From the NCBI GenBank assembly GCA_022559845.1, contig CM040125.1, positions 322,779,829 to 322,843,828 of the forward strand: a DNA stretch of 64,000 nucleotides, given 5' to 3'. A program made the position numbers and the translations under genes. The notes beneath the pieces are model-generated. The model saw nothing but the letters and a program-made list of their open reading frames with translations, did no database searches and had not been told where the DNA came from. Positions 56,688 to 64,000 of this stretch are shown here, piece after piece (positions within the stretch are counted from its first letter, which is position 1; every line of letters starts with the position of its first letter). This DNA is from Amorphophallus konjac. Lineage: Eukaryota > Streptophyta > Magnoliopsida > Alismatales > Araceae.

Positions 56688-57807
56688 GATGCCCCTCCTT
56701 GATATCCGCTTTGCAGGGGAGCGAAACGGAGGTGAAACGAAGGCAAAACGGAGACGACACAGTGTGGTAGTGACGGGGAGATGAAGTGAAAATGCAGTGG
56801 AGTGGACTGATAAGTGGATATCAAGGAGAAAAAGACACCCATCACAACCGATAAAAGATAGGAATAATCCAGAAAACTCCGAGCTAACCACAAGATCAAG
56901 CTAGCATCAGTGACTCCTGCCTAGAATGAAAGGCACGGAACAAAGAAAAGGGAGCTGATCAACCTCTTGCAAAAAAGAGGCACCCGCAGTGCGTAGCAAC
57001 TACGAATTTACTCAATTAGTGGAATAGACGCAAGCCCGACGGATCCATCGACGCCATCGTGCGGTTCACAGCTAATGAGTGGATCAAAAGAAGGAGGATA
57101 AGTTGAAATGGATTGAAAGGGGATAAGCAAATTCTAGGCAAGGGTCACATCGACCAGTGAGATCCAGTGCTCAACTAGGAGCAATCTTTCAAATTCGGAA
57201 TGGAATTGAATTTCTTTGTTCGAGGACAAAAGCATTATTGATCCTTAATCGAGAAGAAAACTAGACATTCATGGATGTAAAAAGACATGATGCGTGCAGG
57301 GCTAAAATAAAAGAAATCATTAAAACAAATGCCAAGAAAGGATAAAATATAAGATACTCAAGGATAATATTGTTAAATCAAACAGACTCGGGTCAAGAGT
57401 TATCCGCAACCACGACGCGCAAGATGAAGTCCATCGTCCCCAAATGTGTCTGACCTAACGGCCTATCCGACGATTAACTGGCATGTTTCTATATCATCAC
57501 TGTTTTTGGTAGAGGGGAACTCAAATCCCGAAATATACAGAAAACCAGCCAGTCCTCGAGATGATATAATAATGTAAAATAGCATATAGTAATGCAATAA
57601 AGGAAGGGATAAGGAAATACTTACCTGATGGCGTGCCACTTCATTTTTTTGCTTTTCTTTTCCTGAAATACAATGTTAAGCACAAGTAGAACAACTTCAA
57701 GTACGTGTAAGCAGGAGAATGCAAATTTTTATTCATCCCCAAGCTGCATTTTCTTTTATTTTCTCCTCCCCCCCCTTTCTATTTTCATTTTTCCTTTACT
57801 TTGATTA
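56688..57807. other. Leader of segment G, no gene
   Basis: AT-rich with purine-rich stretches near 56720-56770. No coding region was seen on either strand. Minus frames near 56613-56891 look accidental. Confidence 0.6.
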
Positions 57808-57860
57808 TCGCGCTATATATACATAGCGCGACATTGTCGCGCTATGAACATATAGCGCGT
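57808..57860. repeat. Palindrome pair, core TCGCGCTAT (3)
   Basis: TCGCGCTAT-ATATAC-ATAGCGCGA, then 5 nt, then TCGCGCTAT-GAAC-ATATAGCGCG. It lies about 120 bp upstream of the PMD first exon. Confidence 0.9.
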
Positions 57861-57982
57861 CATCTACCCGCAGGTTTTCAAAAACCGCCCCCCCCTTCTA
57901 TTATTTCAAACTCACTCTTTTCCCTCTCCCTACTCCCTCTCTCGCCCTCTCACCAGCCCGAAAGTTCCATTGCCCTAATCCG

Positions 57983-60871
57983 ATGGAAGGAGAAGCCCCT
58001 CGATGCTCCAAACGGCGTGCCACCCGCGGCCGTCAAAGATCACACCCGGAGGAAGAGCGAACGCCCCCCCCCCCCCCGTGGAAGAGAACGCCGACTCGGA
58101 GGCGACCGTCTCGGCTCAGCTCGAAGGGGACGAAATGGAGATCCCCCCTGATGAAACCGAAGAGGTTGAAGGTGCCCCAGCGGCCGAGGAAGCAGCGACA
58201 GAGCCCGTTGGCGGCGTGGCGGCCCGAAAGCGGCGAGTGGTAAGAAAACCGCCCCAATCTTGTTTTCTTTTGATTTTTTCTTGTTTTCCTTTCAGATGTG
58301 ATAAAAACGGAAGGGGGGATGCCCTCTCAAATCAAAATGTAGGGCAGAATGCCCATGGATTGAAATTGGGGAATGAGGGGTCGCCCCCTACCTGCAGAAG
58401 ATGAACGCGCTATATCTTCATAGCGCGTTCTTGAAGAACGCGCTATGTCGATATAGCGCGACAAAGAACAGCATGTTAGTTTTTTCTAGTTTCTGGTTTT
58501 TCTTTTGTTTGATGAACACAAATTGATGCCTTTTTGCTTTTATGTTGTGTGCAGGGTGTGGAGGGTGCAGTCTGTGCCTGGATTTCATGGACATTGGTTC
58601 GGGCCGCCTACTCCGCACTACCGGAGTTTCAACGGGCCCGCCTCCACCGAATGGGCTTCGGGGAGTTCCTGGATATCGAGGTGCTGAGAGTGGATGTGGG
58701 ACTGATAAGGGCTCTGAAAGCCAGATAGGACACAGGATGCAAGGCCTTTCTCTTCCCATGGGGTCATATGATCCCGACTCTAGAGGATGTCACTCGCATC
58801 ACCGGGCTGCGAGTGCATAAATCAGCAGTGACGGGCTGTACTTACCCCGACTACCGAGAGATGGCGCGCAGAATGCTAGGTTTGGAATTGGAGGGGACTG
58901 GCCGGAGCTCGCTAGTGTCGAGGATCGTCTTGCAGGAGAGTCTCGGCTTGTTCCACACACAGAGGGAGGTGGGGGAGACCTTGACGGCTCATGAGAAGAG
59001 GTTAGAGGCTGGAGCCAGAGAGAGTTTCACGACTGAGGCGGGCCCACAGGCAGACATGGAGCTGAGGAGGTTTCTCATCTTGATGATAGGCAAGCTGCTT
59101 CTAGCGACCCAGGGTGATGCAGTGAGCTGCTATTTTCTACCCCTACTGGAGGATCTGGACAGAGTCGGACGGTATGCTTGGGGTGCGGCAGTCCTTGCCC
59201 ACTTGTTTGACAGCTTCGTCATCTCTTCACTCCAGTCTTCACTCGGGGGGTTCTACCCTCTACTTCAGGTATCTCTCTAAACCTTAAACTCCAATGCTTA
59301 AGTTATGCACTTCCCTCTTATATTGATCACATGAGCTTCATTTCAGGTTTGGAGTTATCTATATCTTCCTACCCTCAGGCGCGCTTGGGAGGATCGGGGA
59401 GATCTACTGCCCTTGGCCAGACGATGGACCCCTACATGAGATGGCCGATCTCTGAAGGACCAGGTCACCCATATTCAGGAGACACTAGACATGATGCCCC
59501 AAATAGAGGTAAGATTGAATTGTGACATTGAATTGAATTATGAGTGGAATCGAGGGCAATGATAAATTGAATTATGCAGGTGGACTGGACTCCCTACCAG
59601 AGGGACATCGGGGTGATGCCTTGGGTGGAGGTGGCCATCCCATACTTTGGGAGAGAGATCTGGTTACATGCCCTCAACCTGGTCGAGCCCCTATATCATA
59701 GACTGATCATGAGGACACTAGGGCTCCACCAGGCGGTAGTAGAGTTCCCGACCCAGGCGACGGACCCACGACCTGGGCGACGTTTTCGAGGCCTCCAGGG
59801 GACAGATGACTGGCGGCAGCGAGCTCGAGAGCAGTTGGCAGATTGGAACAGGCGCGGCCGAGCAGTCCCTGCGGGAGCGGATTCAGATGATGCCTATCTC
59901 CAGGCCTGCTCCCAGGCATACGGCAGCCGAGTCTATCAGAGCGCTCGCAGACAGGTATGCTTTTAATTTATTTGCACTTCCATTATAAAACCTGTTTATT
60001 CAATATGTGACCAACATGTGTTATTGCAGTTTGACACAGAGGGGAGACTGGCCATGGTACAGGGACTCCTTGACTCCACAATCCGGCATCGTGAGGATCT
60101 CCAGCATACCGTTGATGAGTTGGTAAGAACCTGTAATTTAGAATGATTTGGATTTAAATTTTAATTAATGGTAATGCTTTCTTTTCAGCACGAGGAGCTG
60201 GAGGCAGTCCGATCCTCGCACGGCGCGTCATCCTCTACTCAGCCCGTCTACGACCACACCGAGCTAGAGAGCCAGCTCGCCAGTGCAGTGGCTCAGGCAG
60301 AGGCAGCCGAGGCCTCCCTTCAGGAGAGAGTAAGCAATCTTGTTCTTTTAATCTTAGTCTTGGAGATTTATCAATTATCAATTATTGATCAAGATTTTGG
60401 ATGCAGGAACAGGAGCTACGCGTGGCAGAAGCAGAGCTGAGGCGCCGAGATGCAGAGGAGCTTCCCCGAGATGTGATAGAGCTACGCGCCCTTCTTGGCA
60501 TGGAGAGGAGCAAGCGATAGAGGGAGAGGGAGGAGCGAGACAGAGAGCGAGTGGAGCGTGAGCTGGAGAGAGTACAGTTGATTACCAGATTGGGAATGGC
60601 TGAGCAGCGTGCGAAGGACGCGGAGGATCGTTATCGGCGAGGGCGTGAGCGGGCCCAGCGCGAGGGATACTCCCGAGCTTACTCGAGTACTGATTATTTA
60701 GTTACCTCCTCCGAGCACCAGAGGAGGGAAGATGCTGAGAGAGGAGCACAGGGTGACATGGTTTCAGCTTCTCGTGGACAGATGGCTCCTCCTAGGTCTT
60801 CGCGGGGAGGACAGGAGGAGGCTGAGAGTTCACGTAGAGGGGGAGACCAGGAGGGTCGAGGGGAGAGCTAG
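57983..60871 (+). pseudogene. Plant mobile domain (PMD) gene of segment G, seven exons, several stops
   Basis: Exon 1, 57983-58239, encodes a basic start and an acidic stretch (GDEMEIPPDETEEVEG); a run of 13 C at 58065-58077 shifts its frame. PMD exons: 58555-59268 (RMGFGEFLDIEVL, FLFPWGHMIPTLEDVTRITG, LAHLFDSF, LGGFYPLLQ), 59347-59508 (YLYLPTLRRAWED), and 59580-59954 (VDWTPYQRDIG...LVEPLYHRLIMRTLGLHQ). Small exons 60030-60122 and 60189-60329, and the last exon 60407-60871, encode a long Glu/Arg-rich coiled coil. All introns have GT and AG ends. Stops at 58726 (TAG in place of Trp in the paralogue), 59437 (TGA) and 60518 (TAG) disable it. PMD proteins often ride in plant transposable elements; their molecular role there is unclear. 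Confidence 0.78.
58404..58461. repeat. Palindrome pair, core AACGCGCTAT (4), in intron 1 of the PMD gene
   Basis: AACGCGCTAT-ATCTTC-ATAGCGCGTT, then 7 nt, then AACGCGCTAT-GTCG-ATATAGCGCGA. The position in intron 1 matches the GGGCGGCCAG pairs of PMD remnant 1. Confidence 0.9.
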
Positions 60872-62379
60872 AGAGATTGCTGTATCCACTCTTATTTTGT
60901 ACTCTTTTGATATGTTATAGTAGAATGAGACAGTCTTTGATACTTGTTGCACTTCTTATGATTTGTTCTTTATTTTGCGTGCCTCTACAAAAGGATGCCA
61001 TTTGATTTTTTTTTGATTTTTTTCAAAAATATGCAAATTTTTATAAGTTTCTGAAAAGAATTTTTTTTGAAATTTTGTTTTGGAAATATATGAATTTTTT
61101 TGGAATTTTTGACAATGTTCAATTTTTTAGAATTTTAGCAATATTCAAATTTTTTTTAGCAATATTCAAATTTTTTATGGAGTTTTTGGCAATATTCCAA
61201 TTTTTATGGAGTTTTTTTGGCAATATTCAAATTTTTTTGGCTTAGACCTTTGCTAATGCAGCATCAATGGATGTTTTAAACCACTGGCTAGGGGTTCTTG
61301 TTCCTTCCCCTTTTGCTTAAAACTGCTGAAAGCTGGGCGTGCATTGGAGGTGGCGCCCTATAACTGACTGCCCTTGATTAACGGTGCCCCTACCAAGGCC
61401 ATACTCGAGAAACATTCGGTCTTAGAGGGAGAAGAGAAGAATAATTGGAGATAAGCTTTATGCAGGATGGGAGATGTCGGGACTTGAATTCCTTCCAAGG
61501 TGTTTCCCCTCAAAGAGGTAGTCTGTTGTGCCGGGGCTTTGTGCCTTTGATTTTTAGACCCTTGACATGCATACGACCAGGGTTTTCCTGCGGGGACTTT
61601 GCCACTCTTGACATGCCATAATTCACAATTTTACTTTTATCGAAATTTTGACTTGATTTTCATAATAGCCCTTTTGGCAAGATGTATATCATGAAAACTC
61701 ATATGAAAACTCATATTGATTTTGGGTCAAGACTGCCCCTATTTGAGACTCCTCTCGTATTGGGGAATACCCTGATTGGGTCATCTCATCCGTCGACCTC
61801 TTGCCCCTGCATTCGGCTGAGTAAAGAAGAGAAAAGACTTTCAGATATACTCATGGCATGGCCGAAGTAGCAACGGTGTCTTACCAAAGGAGCCGGCTAA
61901 GGACGCCGTGAAGTGTGTGGAATGCCCAGCTAAGGGTTGCCCTTAACAAGCAGGGAGAGAATGTTGAATTCCCAGCGCGGGGTTCTGATTAACCAATGGT
62001 GCTGCAAAAGCAAGCCTAAAGACTCTTTTGAGAATGATTTAATTAAACAAAAGCCTAAGATAAAGGTCTAAAACACCACTTTTAATCTTGTTAAGAAGCA
62101 CTTCATTTTGAAAATCATCGTGAAGCAATGATATCATGAAATGAGTACTTACGCCAATATGTTACCTTGCAACCTTTGTAGAAGTAGCTGCCATATGCGA
62201 TGTTGATCATTGTGGGATTTGTCCTCTTAAAGGGTTTAAAGTGGCTTAACAAGAAGGAGTGGTGCTCAGACCAGACTCAGACGAATAAGGAGAAAAGGAA
62301 GAGAGATAAGGGCTAGAACTCCCTCACTAAGGTGCAGAGACCCTGATTACATGGAACAGCCTACAAGAGAAGCGGAAAA
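60872..62379. other. Region downstream of the PMD gene, no gene
   Basis: T-rich stretch with AATATTCAAATTTTTT-like repeats (61010-61230), then mixed sequence with no convincing frame on either strand. Nothing else recognised. Confidence 0.6.
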
Positions 62380-63978
62380 TTAAGAAGAGGAGTGAGGACT
62401 AAAGCCTCGGAAACAGTGGGAGAAAGGGCAGATGTCCAAGGCAGTGGATGTGGAAGAAGTTGGGTCGGACCCATGATCAGGAGGAATTAGGAGAAGAAAT
62501 TGATAGATGGAAAGAGGCGGGTCCGGTGGGTCCAGAGATAGAGGAGGAGAATCATGATAGGAGGAATCCGGAGGCTCCGGAGGGATAAAATATCGAGGGA
62601 CGCGGTGCCCTGGGAAACAATAGGGAAAAAGATGATGGAAAAGGAGGAAAAAAATGAAGGATGTGATGTCCCGGAGGAGCAGAAAGATGAATCGGAAGAA
62701 AGATGGAGGGTCCGGAGGTTCCGGGGGAATGGAATTAGAAGGGTCAGGATGCCCCGAAAGAAGATAGAAAGAACAAGATGGAAAATCCGGAGGTTCCGGA
62801 GGGGGAAGATACCATGGGACGTGATGCCCAAGGAGAAGAGATAAGAACTCCAGAAAATCCGGACGTGAGGGTATGTAGGGGCGCGATGCCCAAAGAGCAA
62901 GATCCGGAGGTTCCGGAGGGAGAAGATACCATGGGACGCGATGCCCAAGGTTAAGAAAAAGATCCGGAGGTTCTAGAATAGTGGAATCAGAAGGGGCGTC
63001 ATGCCCTAAGAGGAGGGATAAAACACCTGGAGGTTCCAGGGAAATAGCAAGAAAGGGGACGCGATGCCCCGGGGAGAGTGGATTAGAAGAGGATGAAGAT
63101 GAATAAGATGGAAAATGCGGAAGATCCGGAGGTTCCGGAAGGCGGGGAAGATACGGGTCCGGAAACCCGGGAAAGAAGAAGTGCAAATGTATGCGAATGC
63201 AATGCAACAGATGCGATGAATGCATGGATGCAACAGAATGCATGAGATGCAAAGAATATGAAGAACATGAAGGGCGAGAGGATGAGATCCTCCTCCTTAC
63301 CCTTCGAGTGGCCCATGAAGAAGATGTGATAGACAAGAATGTGGATGAAATAGTGGAAAGCCCTTTGGCACCAAGGTAACTGCCCCTCCATGGCAGTGAA
63401 AGTGTATAGCCAATTGGCCCAATGGATGAAGCTTCAATGGTAAGTGACAACTCTCTTGGAGAGTGGAAAGCAATAGTGTAAGAGAGTTGGAAAGTTGGGA
63501 TAGGAAACATCGTGTTGCCCAAGGATTGTAGCGTATGAAGAATATTGATCAAGATGGGCGTTCGTCCCTTGTATGGAAGAAACAGTTCAAGATTTGAAAG
63601 TTGGAACAAGGGGTGCCCTGCCCGACCTTTGGGCACAAACTTATACGGCATCAACGCTTGGCATTCTCTTCTAGCGAGCAGTGGCGGGGACTCGGCCTCC
63701 TCAACCATGCTTGGCACAACAACCCAGATTGGCATCCGGCAAATAAACTCTTGCATCTTGAACAGCATGGCCATGGCCAAATCTTTCTTTCCCGGCTCTT
63801 GATCATCTTCGGCACAAGTATTTACAGAAGGACGCCCGTTCCGAGTAGTAAAGGGGGGTGAAGCGGAGGCGGAAGGTTCCATGGATGGTGGAGGTGAAAG
63901 GGTGAGTGGAAGCAAAGGTTCAAACACGTCGAGCTTCTCCCTTTGCTCGGAAGCAGTCGGGGTTGGCCCAGAGTGCAA
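62380..63978 (-). CDS. Uncharacterised Pro-rich ORF with PPEPPD...GHRVP repeats (532 codons)
   Basis: An uninterrupted minus-strand frame. Residues about 50-130 look like real protein (KKDLAMAMLFKMQEFICRMP, then a Glu-rich turn and PYKFVPKGRAGHPLF), but I cannot assign a family. The C-terminal half (about 280-500) is a degenerate repeat of PEPPD and GHRVP blocks, encoded by recurring TCCGGAGGTTCCGGA and GGGACGCGATGCCC DNA motifs. It is antisense to the PMD gene and inside segment G. It may be a Gag-like or accessory frame of the element, or a by-product of the repeats. Confidence 0.4.
   Translation of the reverse strand: MHSGPTPTASEQREKLDVFEPLLPLTLSPPPSMEPSASASPPFTTRNGRPSVNTCAEDDQEPGKKDLAMAMLFKMQEFICRMPIWVVVPSMVEEAESPPLLARRECQALMPYKFVPKGRAGHPLFQLSNLELFLPYKGRTPILINILHTLQSLGNTMFPIPTFQLSYTIAFHSPRELSLTIEASSIGPIGYTLSLPWRGSYLGAKGLSTISSTFLSITSSSWATRRVRRRISSSRPSCSSYSLHLMHSVASMHSSHLLHCIRIHLHFFFPGFPDPYLPRLPEPPDLPHFPSYSSSSSSNPLSPGHRVPFLAISLEPPGVLSLLLGHDAPSDSTILEPPDLFLNLGHRVPWYLLPPEPPDLALWASRPYIPSRPDFLEFLSLLLGHHVPWYLPPPEPPDFPSCSFYLLSGHPDPSNSIPPEPPDPPSFFRFIFLLLRDITSFIFFLLFHHLFPYCFPGHRVPRYFIPPEPPDSSYHDSPPLSLDPPDPPLSIYQFLLLIPPDHGSDPTSSTSTALDICPFSHCFRGFSPHSSS
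62560..63145. repeat. Degenerate repeats of TCCGGAGGTTCCGGA and GGGACGCGATGCCC
   Basis: At least seven TCCGGAGG(T/C)TCCGG blocks (near 62565, 62706, 62784, 62901, 62964, 63031, 63125), mostly followed 20-40 bp later by G(A/C)GCGATGCCC. The first block is itself a near-palindrome. Confidence 0.75.
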
Positions 63979-64000
63979 AAAAGGGTGAACCTTGCTCAGG

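Larger units (their letters stand above)
55271..64000 (+). mobile_element. Segment G: putative LTR element carrying a PMD gene (runs off the window)
   Basis: It begins TGTGGATCATG exactly where E3's 3' LTR breaks. A first block ends GGGTGTCTACA at 56687, so TGTGGA and TCTACA could be the ends of a 1417 bp LTR; AGCAT (55266-55270) would be the target duplication. A leader, a PMD pseudogene and a minus-strand Pro-rich frame follow. A classical primer-binding site is not seen after 56687 (GATGCCCCTCC instead). The second LTR would be outside the window, so the class is uncertain. Confidence 0.55.

Noticed and set aside
56688..56710. GATGCCCCTCC after the putative LTR of segment G as a primer-binding site
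   Set aside because: It lacks the TGG start expected of a tRNA 3'-end complement, so I left it unassigned.
56613..56891. Minus frame of 92 codons with hydrophobic segments
   Set aside because: Spans the putative LTR border of segment G, and a second frame overlaps it on the same strand; no family features.

Overview
The window looks like intergenic DNA from a large, repeat-rich flowering-plant genome. It contains long LTR retrotransposons nested inside one another, initiator-Met-tRNA primer-binding sites (TGGTATCAGAGC), a Sirevirus-type Gag, a chromodomain-bearing Ty3/gypsy remnant, plant mobile domain (PMD) gene remnants with GT-AG introns, and AT/GT microsatellites. I cannot name the species. 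I see no intact host gene, tRNA, rRNA or CRISPR array. Almost every long open frame lies inside an LTR, in a minisatellite or in a decayed element gene.

Layout. (1) 1-9234: part of a Sirevirus-like LTR (element D), split at 821-8502 by an almost intact minus-strand Ty3/gypsy element (A) with a perfect CCAAT target-site duplication. A encodes an 853-residue chimeric protein plus a frameshifted chromodomain, with no reverse transcriptase. (2) 9235-28766: element C, a large plus-strand non-autonomous LTR element with 2.9 kb LTRs. Its 5' LTR is interrupted by D on the left and by element B (10753-22084, TSD CACCT). B is an 11.3 kb Sirevirus-like element that carries only gag, with six CCHC knuckles. 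The empty site for B is preserved in C's 3' LTR at 27901. (3) 28767-32500: two minus-strand PMD pseudogenes; C sits in an intron of the first. (4) 33520-42877: element E0 with element E1 (34292-40604, TSD TCTGA) inside its 5' LTR. (5) 42877-49177: a GC-rich, minisatellite-packed segment (I), possibly one very long LTR plus leader. (6) 49178-55270: element E3, same family as E0/E1, with a 466-codon frame broken by one stop. (7) 55271-64000: segment G, which looks like an LTR (1.4 kb) followed by a six- to seven-exon PMD pseudogene, and continues past the window.

Two themes stand out. First, A (minus strand) and E1/E0/E3 (plus strand) share an unfamiliar protein region (EPL..W, then GSITS.CT, then GCPGPP motifs) joined to different N-terminal modules: protease-like in A and E3, Gag-like in E0 and E1. 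They also share TGATG...CATCA termini and a similar 3' end, so they look like a family of non-autonomous gypsy elements built around one accessory protein. Second, C's LTR, the PMD locus at 29.9-32.5 kb and segment G each carry pairs of about 24 bp GC-rich imperfect palindromes with the same geometry but different core sequences (GGTCGCGGTC, GGGCGGCCAG, AACGCGCTAT). B's LTR carries a related array of short hairpins downstream of its TATA box. These hairpin modules are the best candidate here for something undescribed.

Domain calls come from reading motifs by eye; no database search was run.
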